64,000 nucleotides of DNA from Streptomyces viridochromogenes DSM 40736 (GTDB taxonomy: Bacteria; Actinomycetota; Actinomycetes; Streptomycetales; Streptomycetaceae): assembly GCF_000158955.1 (NCBI RefSeq), contig NZ_GG657757.1, positions 3,789,391 to 3,853,390 of the forward strand, in the 5' to 3' direction. The notes under the pieces were generated by a model, which searched no databases, was not told the DNA's origin, and saw only the letters and a list, made by a program, of their open reading frames with translations. Within the stretch, counting starts at the first letter, position 1. The number at the start of each line of letters is the position of its first letter. Positions 32,207 to 39,077 of the stretch are shown here, piece after piece. A program made the translations under genes and the position numbers.

Positions 32207-32695
32207 ATGGGCAAGGGGGCAGGCGGGCAGGTCGGGGTCGTCGCCGCGCTGGTGCGGGCGGCGTTCCTGGTGGACGGTGTGTACGCGGAGACCAGCCGGG
32301 CCTACGGGCTGACCCCGCAGCAGGGACAGCTGCTGTGCGTGCTCATGCCCCAGCCGTACGGCATGGGTGAGCTCGGGGAGACACTCGGGCTGGCGAAGTC
32401 GAGTCTGACCGGGCTGGTGGACCGGACGGCGCAGCGGGGGCTCGTGCGGCGGGAGGCCGACCCGCGCGACGGGCGGGCCGTGCGGGTCGGCCTGACCGAG
32501 GAGGGGGCGGCGCTCGCCGGGAGGTTCTACGCCGAGACGTGCCGCCGGATGGAGGCGCTGCCCTCCGGGCTCAGCGGCGCCGAGCGGGACCGCCTGGCCG
32601 TGCTGCTGTCACGGGTCGTGGTGGACAACGAGGTTCCTGAGGTGTTCGCGGAGACCGAGGCCGCCTCGGGCTCCGAGGAGCGGACGTACGGCTAG
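32207..32695 (+). CDS. MarR family regulator
   Basis: A 162-residue winged-helix regulator. Residues about 20-125 contain the MarR fold: AYGLTPQQGQLLCVLMPQPYGMGELGETLGLAKSSLTGLVDRTAQRGLVRREADPRDGRAVRVGLTEEG, where the last phrase is the wing with the conserved DxRxxxVxLT pattern. MarR proteins respond to phenolic compounds, oxidants or antibiotics. ATG 32207 is used because family similarity begins there. The convergent MFS gene is separated by a hairpin terminator, so its target is more likely itself or a distant gene. Confidence 0.88.
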   Translation: MGKGAGGQVGVVAALVRAAFLVDGVYAETSRAYGLTPQQGQLLCVLMPQPYGMGELGETLGLAKSSLTGLVDRTAQRGLVRREADPRDGRAVRVGLTEEGAALAGRFYAETCRRMEALPSGLSGAERDRLAVLLSRVVVDNEVPEVFAETEAASGSEERTYG

Positions 32696-32722
32696 TGCCC
32701 CGACAGGCAACGTTCGGGGCAC
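32695..32722. terminator. Hairpin terminator after the MarR gene
   Basis: GTGCCCCGA (32695-32703) pairs with TCGGGGCAC (32714-32722) in a 9-bp stem with a 10-base loop overlapping the MarR stop codon. It can also serve the convergent MFS gene. Confidence 0.65.
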
Positions 32723-32779
32723 CCCCACTCGCCGCGCCGGACGCCGCTCCTTGACGGGCACACGTTGGCTGCCGCGGCA

Positions 32780-33973
32780 CTAGGAGAGCCGTTCCGGCAC
32801 CGTCGCCGGTGCGCGTTCTGTGCGCCTCGCCGCCGCCATCAGCAGCAGCGTCACCGCCACCGAGCCCGTGGCCGTCGCCGTCATGGCCGAGGCCGGTGAC
32901 GTCAGTTGGGCCACCGACCCCGCGAGTGCCGCCGCCGCACCCTGCATCGTGAGTCTGCCCGCCGAGTCCAGCCCCAGGGCCTGCCCCGCCAGCGTGTCGG
33001 GTGTCAGGGCCATCAGCCGCTCCTGCTGCACGAGGCTCGCCCCGAAGCCGACCGACGCCAGCGTGACGGCGACCGCCGCGAGCGGAAGCGGTGGACGCAG
33101 GACGAACGGTACGTACGGGACGGCCAGGATCAGCAGGAGCGGGAAGCCCAGGCGCGGCCGCAGACGGGGTGGGAGCAGGCGGCCCACCAGCACGTCCCCG
33201 GCCAGCATGCCCAGCGCGGCACAGGCGAACAGGGTGCCGGCGGAGTCGGGCGCGTAGGAGACGTAGAGGGATTCGCAGCCCACCACCAGGCCGTTGGGGA
33301 TCCAGAGGGCCAGATAGACCTGGCGGCGGGGCGCGGAGGACCACAGCAGCACGTTGGCGCGCCAGGTCGCCGTCACCGAGGGGCGGCCCGTCGTGCGCGG
33401 CGGGCGGCGGGTCAGGCCGAGGCGGACGACCACCGCGCCCAGGACGTACAGGGCGGCGGCCACCATCAGGGACACCCTCGGGGACAGCAGCGCCACCAGG
33501 GCGCCACCGGTCGCGTAGCCGGTGATCTGCATGAGGCCGGTCATCATGTTGAAGACCGAGCGGCCCAGCAGATAACCGACCTTGGAGAGGATCTCGTTCA
33601 GCAGGCCCCAGCGCACTCCCCCGCCCACCGACTCCACCAGCCCCTTGGCCAGGACGATCGCGAGGATCCCCCAGACCGGCAGTCCGGGCAGGGCCAGGGC
33701 GGCCGTGGCCGCGGCGAAGAGGAGGTGCAGGGTGGTCAGGGCCGCACGAGGGGGGAGCCGGTCGGCGGCCGAGAGCAGGAACGTCGCGCCCAGCACCTGC
33801 ACGAGCGACGAGCCGAACATGCTCACCGCGGACAGCAGCGGCGACTCGGTCGCCCGGTACACGAGAGTGCCCAGGGCCAGTCCGCTCATCGTCCGGGCGA
33901 TCGTCTGCACCGAGCCGGACAGGAAGAACGGGGTGAACTCCGGTGTGCGGAACAGTTCGCGGTAACTGCGCAT
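32780..33973 (-). CDS. MFS transporter, 12-TM
   Basis: A 397-residue major facilitator with about 12 hydrophobic segments. The N-terminus RSYRELFRTPEFTPFFLSGSVQTIARTMSGLALGTLVYRATESPLLSAVSMFGSSLVQ is typical of streptomycete exporters of the enterobactin/macrolide-type MFS group. Its substrate is unknown. It is divergent from an ArsR-type regulator gene (34046), and the spacer holds a 20-bp palindrome overlapping the likely promoter, so it is probably repressed by that regulator. ATG 33973 is used. Confidence 0.87.
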   Translation of the reverse strand: MRSYRELFRTPEFTPFFLSGSVQTIARTMSGLALGTLVYRATESPLLSAVSMFGSSLVQVLGATFLLSAADRLPPRAALTTLHLLFAAATAALALPGLPVWGILAIVLAKGLVESVGGGVRWGLLNEILSKVGYLLGRSVFNMMTGLMQITGYATGGALVALLSPRVSLMVAAALYVLGAVVVRLGLTRRPPRTTGRPSVTATWRANVLLWSSAPRRQVYLALWIPNGLVVGCESLYVSYAPDSAGTLFACAALGMLAGDVLVGRLLPPRLRPRLGFPLLLILAVPYVPFVLRPPLPLAAVAVTLASVGFGASLVQQERLMALTPDTLAGQALGLDSAGRLTMQGAAAALAGSVAQLTSPASAMTATATGSVAVTLLLMAAARRTERAPATVPERLS

Positions 33974-34011
33974 GTGACGGAGTCTGTGGCGCCGCGGATC
34001 GCAGGGTTATC

Positions 34012-34031
34012 GTTTCGCGCACATGCGAAAC
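34012..34031. promoter_or_regulatory. 20-bp palindrome between MFS and ArsR genes
   Basis: GTTTCGCGCACATGCGAAAC has 7-bp perfect arms six bases apart. It lies in the 72-base divergent spacer, 14 bases before the ArsR start. It is a strong candidate operator for that regulator. Confidence 0.65.
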
Positions 34032-34045
34032 ATCGGGGGTCTTCC

Positions 34046-35038
34046 ATGGGCTGGTGGCAGATCAACGCCGACACCCTGGCCGGCAGCCGGTTCCTGATCT
34101 CGCCGTTCGCGGAGGCCTTCGGGAGCCTGCGGCTGCTGCACGGGGCCGTGGCCGCGCATCCCGGCGAGCGCGGCTGGCTGGACGCCCATCTGCCCGACTA
34201 CCGGCGGCGGTTGGCGCGGGATCCGGTGACCGCGCTGCTCGTCAGCGCCGGGATCGGGCGGGACTGGACGGCCGACTTCCTCTCCCCCACCCCGCGCGAC
34301 GGGGAGACCTTCGAGGAGGGCGTCGCGAAGGTGCGGGCGGCCGACCCGGCGGCGGCCCGCTCCGATCTCACCCTCTCCCTGCGCGGCCCGGTCCCGGCCC
34401 GGCTGCACCGGGACGACCTGCCGGAGCGCGCGGCGGACCTGCTGACGTACGTCTGGGCCACGGCCGTACGACCGTACTGGCCGCACCGGCGGCGCATCCT
34501 GGAGGCCGATGTGGTCGCGCGGACCGCGCAGGTCAGCAGGGGTGGCTGGGCGTCGGCGCTGGGCGCGCTGCGGCCGGGGACCCGGTGGCTCGGCGAGAAC
34601 CGGCTCCAGGTCAACGCGCGCGACTATCCGCCGCGCGAGATCTCCGGCGCGGAGCTCGTGTTCGTGCCGATCACCACGCAGCGCATCGGCTGGGTGTCCT
34701 GGGAGGGCACGGACCGGTACGCGCTGGTCTACCCGTGTGCGGGTGCCCTCGCCGACCCCGATGCCAGGACCGCTCCCGCCGGCCTCGGCGCGCTGCTCGG
34801 AGCCGCCCGCGCCGGTGTGCTGGTCCGGCTCGGTTCCCCGCTCAGCACCAGCCAGCTGGTCGCCGTGACCGGCCAGGGCCTCGGGTCGGTCGGGCGGCAT
34901 CTGCGGGTGCTGCTGGACGCCGGGCTGGTGGAGCGGCGGCGGGCGGGCAGGTCGGTGCTGTACTCGCGGACGGCGGCGGGGCAGGTACTGGTGGATGCCG
35001 CCGAGGCCCGCAGCCGGCACGGCACCCGGCGGAGCTAG
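34046..35038 (+). CDS. ArsR-type HTH regulator with DUF5937-like N-terminus
   Basis: A 330-residue regulator. Residues 1-240 form the same class of long N-terminal domain as the protein at 9655 (WWQINADTLAGSRFLISPFAEAFGSLRLLHGAVAAHPGERGWLDAHLPDYRRRLARDPVTALL). The C-terminal 75 residues are a winged helix: VLVRLGSPLSTSQLVAVTGQGLGSVGRHLRVLLDAGLVERRRAGRSVLYSRT. No CxC metal motif is seen. ATG 34046 is chosen because the domain begins there; the frame stays open far upstream. It is divergent from an MFS exporter with a 20-bp palindrome between, and the glutathione peroxidase gene starts 9 bases downstream, so it may control both sides. Confidence 0.85.
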   Translation: MGWWQINADTLAGSRFLISPFAEAFGSLRLLHGAVAAHPGERGWLDAHLPDYRRRLARDPVTALLVSAGIGRDWTADFLSPTPRDGETFEEGVAKVRAADPAAARSDLTLSLRGPVPARLHRDDLPERAADLLTYVWATAVRPYWPHRRRILEADVVARTAQVSRGGWASALGALRPGTRWLGENRLQVNARDYPPREISGAELVFVPITTQRIGWVSWEGTDRYALVYPCAGALADPDARTAPAGLGALLGAARAGVLVRLGSPLSTSQLVAVTGQGLGSVGRHLRVLLDAGLVERRRAGRSVLYSRTAAGQVLVDAAEARSRHGTRRS

Positions 35039-35047
35039 GCTCCCGGC

Positions 35048-35551
35048 ATGACGAATACCAACGGTTCCTCTCCCCTCGACGTCGAGATCGGTGCGCTGCA
35101 GGGCGGTTCCGCCGCCCTGTCCCAGTACGCGGGCAAGGCGGTGCTCGTGGTGAACGTCGCCTCCAAGTGCGGCCTGACCCCGCAGTACACGGGTCTGGAG
35201 AAGCTCCAGGAGCAGTACGCGGAGCGCGGGTTCACCGTCCTCGGCGTGCCCTGCAACCAGTTCCTCGGTCAGGAGCCCGGCAGCGCCGAGGAGATCGCCG
35301 AGTTCTGCTCGGCGACGTACGGCGTGACCTTCCCGCTGACCGAGAAGGTCGAGGTCAACGGTGAGAACCGGCACCCGCTGTACGACCGCCTGACCGGCTT
35401 CGCCGACGCCGAGGGCCACAGCGGGGACATCCGCTGGAACTTCGAGAAGTTCCTGATCGGCCGGGACGGCCAGGTCGTCGCCCGCTTCTCGCCGCAGACC
35501 GAGCCGGAGTCGGCGGAGGTCGTGGCGGCGGTGGAGGCCCAGCTGGCCTGA
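35048..35551 (+). CDS. Glutathione peroxidase-family thiol peroxidase
   Basis: A 167-residue peroxidase of the GPx family, reducing hydrogen or organic peroxides; bacterial members of this type usually use thioredoxin, and actinobacteria lack glutathione. The peroxidatic residue is Cys41 in NVASKCGLTPQY. The other catalytic residues are in CNQFLGQEPG (Gln) and RWNFEKFLI (Trp, Asn). It is cytoplasmic. ATG 35048 lies nine bases after the ArsR stop, so the two genes are probably cotranscribed. Confidence 0.94.
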   Translation: MTNTNGSSPLDVEIGALQGGSAALSQYAGKAVLVVNVASKCGLTPQYTGLEKLQEQYAERGFTVLGVPCNQFLGQEPGSAEEIAEFCSATYGVTFPLTEKVEVNGENRHPLYDRLTGFADAEGHSGDIRWNFEKFLIGRDGQVVARFSPQTEPESAEVVAAVEAQLA

Positions 35552-35563
35552 GAACCGACCCGG

Positions 35564-35594
35564 TTGACCTTGCCCCTGGGGCAGGCCCGAGTGT
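35564..35594 (+). promoter_or_regulatory. MerR-type promoter with stretched spacer
   Basis: TTGACC (35564-35569) and GAGTGT (35589-35594) are 19 bases apart, and the dyad CCTTGCCCC-TGGGGCAGG (35568-35585) lies between them. A 19-base spacer with a central dyad is the hallmark of promoters activated by MerR proteins; the MerR gene itself follows at 35623. Confidence 0.65.
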
Positions 35595-35622
35595 CCTCGT
35601 CGTCGGGCGGAAGAGCCGCCCG

Positions 35623-36501
35623 ATGACGGAGGATGCCGTGGTGGACGTACCGGACCGGGACCTGCTCACCATCGGGGCGTTCGCCGCGCGCGCCCGGCTG
35701 TCGGCCAAGGCGCTGCGGCTGTACGACCGGCTGGGGCTGCTGTCACCGGCGCATGTCGACGAGACCACCGGCTACCGCTACTACCGCGCCGGCCAGGTCG
35801 AACGGGCCCGGCTGGTGGCGATGCTGCGGCAGCTGGACATGCCGCTCGCCCGGATCGCCGAGGTGGTCTCGGCGGGCGACGGGCCGGCGGCGGCCGAGCT
35901 GCTCGGCGCGTACTGGGCGAACGTCGAGGCGCGGGTGGCGGGGCAGCGGACGCTCGCCGAGTACCTCCGTGGACGGCTGTCGGGGAGGAGCTCCGAGATG
36001 TACGAGAAGTTCGCGGTGGAGACGGTGGACGTGCCCGGGCAGGTGGTGATCAGCGAGACCCGGCATCTCCTGGCGGGCGAGCTGCCCACGTGGATCGGGG
36101 CGTCGCTGGGCCGCCTGGAGTCGGCGGCACGGGAGTGCGGCGGCGTCGCGGCGGCGCCGTTCGTCGTCTACCACTCCGAGGTGTCGATGGAGAGCGACGG
36201 ACCGGCCGAGGCCTGCGTGCCGGTGGCCGACGAGGCGGCGGCCCGGGAGTGGGTCGAGCGGCACGGCCGGGCCCGTGGGACGACGGTACGGGTGGACCCC
36301 GCCCGGCGGCTGGCCTACACCCGGATCACCAAGGCGCAGGTGGCCCATCCTCAGATCATGGCGGCCTTCGAGGCGGTGGAGGAGTGGATCACCCGGGAGG
36401 GCCTGGAACAGGCGGGCCCGTGCCGGGAGGTGTACTTCGCGGACTGGGACGCGGCGGGAGCCGGGGACCCGGTGTGTGACGTGGCGTTCCCGGTGAGCTG
36501 A
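35623..36501 (+). CDS. MerR family regulator with GyrI-like effector domain
   Basis: A 292-residue regulator. The MerR winged helix covers about residues 15-85 (LTIGAFAARARLSAKALRLYDRLGLLSPAHVDETTGYRYYRAGQVERARLVAMLRQLDMPLARIAEVV), followed by a coiled-coil dimer helix and, from about 125, a GyrI/BltR-like ligand-binding domain (FAVETVDVPGQVVISETRHLLAGELPTWIGASLGRL). These sense lipophilic drugs. ATG 35623 is given; GTG 35638 or 35641 would fit the GGAGG at 35628 better, so the N-terminus could be 5-6 residues shorter. A promoter with a MerR dyad precedes it. Confidence 0.88.
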   Translation: MTEDAVVDVPDRDLLTIGAFAARARLSAKALRLYDRLGLLSPAHVDETTGYRYYRAGQVERARLVAMLRQLDMPLARIAEVVSAGDGPAAAELLGAYWANVEARVAGQRTLAEYLRGRLSGRSSEMYEKFAVETVDVPGQVVISETRHLLAGELPTWIGASLGRLESAARECGGVAAAPFVVYHSEVSMESDGPAEACVPVADEAAAREWVERHGRARGTTVRVDPARRLAYTRITKAQVAHPQIMAAFEAVEEWITREGLEQAGPCREVYFADWDAAGAGDPVCDVAFPVS

Positions 36502-36528
36502 CCCCTCTTCGGGGGCCGGGCACGAGCG

Positions 36529-36570
36529 GAGCCCTCTCGGCTAGGACGGCGATGCTGGTCGAGAGGGCTC
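36529..36570. terminator. Bidirectional terminator between MerR and DUF397 genes
   Basis: GAGCCCTCTCG (36529-36539) pairs with CGAGAGGGCTC (36560-36570), an 11-bp stem with a 20-base loop, between convergent genes. Confidence 0.75.
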
Positions 36571-36605
36571 TGTCGGTGGTGCTTGTGCTGTCGTCGTTCG
36601 GTGTC

Positions 36606-36797
36606 TCAGGACTTGACCGAGGCCACGAAGGCGTTCCACGCGTCGGCGGGGAACGCCAGCTTGGGGCCCTCGGGGATCTTGGTGTCACCGAGCTCCAGCG
36701 CCTGCTCGACGGTCGACCTGACCATCACACAGGCGCCGTTGTTGTTGGTGTAGGAGGACGTCGTCCACGTTTCCGTGGCGCCCAGACGAATTGCCAT
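36606..36797 (-). CDS. DUF397 small regulatory protein
   Basis: A 63-residue DUF397 protein. The family pattern is clear: TWTTSSYTNNNGACVMVRS in the first half (the usual W-xx-S-y-S-x-xx-x-CVEV) and LAFPADAWNAFVASVK at the end. These proteins work with XRE-DUF5753 regulators, probably as antitoxin-like or inhibitory partners in WhiJ/AbaA-type developmental control. Here the XRE gene lies upstream on the same strand but 194 bases away, much farther than in the overlapping pair at 51251-52254. ATG 36797 is used. Confidence 0.85.
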   Translation of the reverse strand: MAIRLGATETWTTSSYTNNNGACVMVRSTVEQALELGDTKIPEGPKLAFPADAWNAFVASVKS

Positions 36798-36991
36798 GTT
36801 CGCTCCGTAGCCAGTTGCGTTTACGCCAACCCGTGCTGGTGGTTGGCGTGATCGACGCTACTCGCCAACATCCTCTTTCGGAGCAGCCATTCACTCGACT
36901 GGATGGCATATTCCAGGGGAGACTTCCAGTCAGGCGTGTCAGGGGTGTAGCATCCCGCGCTTTGCCCGACGAAAGGTCACCCGACGGCTGG

Positions 36992-37852
36992 TCAGCCCCG
37001 CGCGTAGTCCTTCGCCAGGCGCTCGACGAGCTGCCGCGACTGGTCCACGTTCAGCGACTGGGCGCGCAGATGCTCGTACATCACCGTGTACTTCTGCACG
37101 TCGAGCGGCTTCTCCAGATACAGGTCGCTGGTCACGCCCTCGATGTACACCACGCTCGAGTCGGCCGCGTCGGCGAACTCCAGGATCGAGTACTGGCCGT
37201 TGATGCCGGCGTGCGCGCCGACCTCGAACGGCAGCACCTGCACGGTGATGTGGGGCAGTTGCGACATCTCGATGAGGTGCTCCAGCTGCTCGCGCATCAC
37301 CTGCCGGCTGCCGACGACCCGGTGCAGGGACGCCTCGTCCAGGACCACCCACAGCCGCAGCGGATCGGTCTCGGCGGTGATACGGCCCTGCCGGCGCAGC
37401 CGGACCTCGACGCGCTTGTCGTTGTCCGCCTCCGAGGCCTCGGGCGAGCCGCCCCGGATGATGGCCTCGGCGTACGCACGCGTCTGCAGCAGGCCGGTGA
37501 TGATCTGCGGTTCGTAGACCCGCAGCGACTCGGCGTCCGTCTCCAGGCCGATGTAGACGCTGTACGGGATGTCCCCGAAGGCGTGCCACCAGCCCTGCTG
37601 CCGGGAGTCCTTGGCCATCTGCATCAGCGAGTCGACGATCCGCTGGTCCTCGACCTCGTAGACCCCGCACAGGTCGCGGACGTCCCGCTGGCTGATGCTG
37701 CGCCGGCCGTTCTCCAGCCGGCTGATCTTCGACTGCGACACCAGCAGCCGCTCGGCGACCTCTTCGGCCGTCATGCCCTTGAGCTCACGGAGCCTGCGCA
37801 GCTCCTGGCCGAGCCGGCGGCGCCTGACGGTGGGATTGACATTGGACGCCAC
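36992..37852 (-). CDS. XRE regulator with DUF5753 domain (WhiJ-like)
   Basis: A 286-residue regulator. The HTH lies at about residues 12-70 (LGQELRRLRELKGMTAEEVAERLLVSQSKISRLENGRRSISQRDVRDLCGVYEV). DUF5753 covers about 100-280 with its typical phrases (YEPQIITGLLQTRAYAEAII, LWVVLDEASLHRVVGSRQVMREQLEHLIEMSQLPHITVQVLPFEVGAHAG, VVYIEG). Such proteins control development and antibiotic production in Streptomyces with DUF397 partners. ATG 37852 is used. No GHKL ATPase gene sits next to it, unlike the second copy at 51251. Confidence 0.9.
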   Translation of the reverse strand: MASNVNPTVRRRRLGQELRRLRELKGMTAEEVAERLLVSQSKISRLENGRRSISQRDVRDLCGVYEVEDQRIVDSLMQMAKDSRQQGWWHAFGDIPYSVYIGLETDAESLRVYEPQIITGLLQTRAYAEAIIRGGSPEASEADNDKRVEVRLRRQGRITAETDPLRLWVVLDEASLHRVVGSRQVMREQLEHLIEMSQLPHITVQVLPFEVGAHAGINGQYSILEFADAADSSVVYIEGVTSDLYLEKPLDVQKYTVMYEHLRAQSLNVDQSRQLVERLAKDYARG

Positions 37853-37983
37853 GGGACGTGCACCTCCGGCTGCGTGCCTCTACTTTGCGTATCTGCTGCT
37901 GAGCAGACTGCCACCAAGGCGCTTACTACCGCTGGGAAACGGTGGATATGCGGCGGGTACCCGCCAGTTCGGACACGGGCACG

Positions 37984-38027
37984 CCGAGCGGGGCGGGGAG
38001 AGTGTGTGCTCTCCCCGCCCCGCTCGG
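37984..38027 (-). terminator. Perfect 19-bp hairpin terminator
   Basis: CCGAGCGGGGCGGGGAGAG (37984-38002) pairs without mismatch with 38009-38027 around TGTGTG. It follows the GPP34 gene on the minus strand and insulates it from the XRE gene. It is the longest perfect stem seen in the window. Confidence 0.85.
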
Positions 38028-38085
38028 ACAGCGGCTCCCGTGACCGGGCTCTGGGTGCGGCGTGGTGTTCGTGGTGCGGCGCGGC

Positions 38086-38841
38086 TCAGTGGGCCGCGGC
38101 ACGCGCCATGGTTCCGTGGCGCGGTTGCATCGGAACACCGCGGGCGGGTTCCGGTGCGGGCCTGGCTCCGCCGGCGGCCTGACGGCCGGACGGGGCCGGG
38201 CTGCGGCGCGGCTGGGCCGCCACGCCGTTCTGGACGTCCATCACGGCGTGCGCGACGAGACCGCCCATGGGGTCGTGCCTGATCAGGTCCCGCAGCCGGG
38301 AGCGAGAGGAGCGTCCCTCGTTGCCCGGGTACAGGTGCTTGCCGAGGCCGACCGCGTGTGCCAGGGCGGCGAGCGCGGCGGTCCGCGGGTCCGGCGGTAC
38401 GCCGGTGCGGATCGCCGAGTCCAGCCGGGCCCTGATCTCCCGGCTGATTTCGGTGTCCGTCGCCTGGTAGCGAGTCGTCGGCAGCACTCCGCACATCTGG
38501 CCCGCCACGGCATGCACCATGCCGCACCGCTCCAGATGCGAGAGGTAGGTCTGGCGAAGCCCGAGACGCGGCCCGCCAATCCAGTTCACTGCCCGCACGG
38601 GAGCGCCGCGCCTACGCAGCAACTCCAACGCGCAGTCCAACGTTGGGTCTCCAGTCGGCCGTGGGGCTACCACGGCGATACGATCCCCGTCTGGGGCTAT
38701 CCGTCCGGCCAGCGCCAGCTCTACTAGCTGTGCTCCGGCCAGACCGAGGTCGAGCGACTGCGGCTGCGCAGTGGTACCCGTGGCCGGGTCCAATGCCAGC
38801 AGCAGAAGCTCCTCCGGAAGTGTTCTGCGGCTCCTGCCCAT
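38086..38841 (-). CDS. GPP34 family protein (GOLPH3/VPS74-like)
   Basis: A 251-residue protein matching the GPP34 family: LPEELLLLALDPATG at the N-terminus, LGLAGAQLVELALAGRIAPDGDRIAVV, DPTLDCALELLR and a C-terminal RDLIRHDPMGGLVAHAVMDV. Eukaryotic homologs bind phosphatidylinositol-4-phosphate at the Golgi. Actinobacteria have many copies with unknown function, possibly membrane or phospholipid sensing. It is cytoplasmic with an Ala/Pro/Arg-rich unfolded tail (about 210-251). ATG 38841 follows GGGGAGG on the minus strand. It is divergent from the carboxypeptidase gene at 39078. Confidence 0.88.
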   Translation of the reverse strand: MGRSRRTLPEELLLLALDPATGTTAQPQSLDLGLAGAQLVELALAGRIAPDGDRIAVVAPRPTGDPTLDCALELLRRRGAPVRAVNWIGGPRLGLRQTYLSHLERCGMVHAVAGQMCGVLPTTRYQATDTEISREIRARLDSAIRTGVPPDPRTAALAALAHAVGLGKHLYPGNEGRSSRSRLRDLIRHDPMGGLVAHAVMDVQNGVAAQPRRSPAPSGRQAAGGARPAPEPARGVPMQPRHGTMARAAAH

Positions 38842-39077
38842 CCATGCCTCCCCGCGTGGATGAAAGACAGGGTGACCCCTCTCACATTGGTCTGTCGAGG
38901 GTGCGTGACCGGTTCGTAGTGGAACCAGTAGGTATGTCGTTCTCGTCTACCGGGTGGGTTCAGTGCGCGCACAGGACACTGGTACATGGTTCGGACAGCG
39001 CGGGAAAGCGGTGTCAGGGCGGCGGTTCACGGTTCGGTACGCGCACGCGGGGAGTGCGGCGCGAGGAGGAGGCATCG

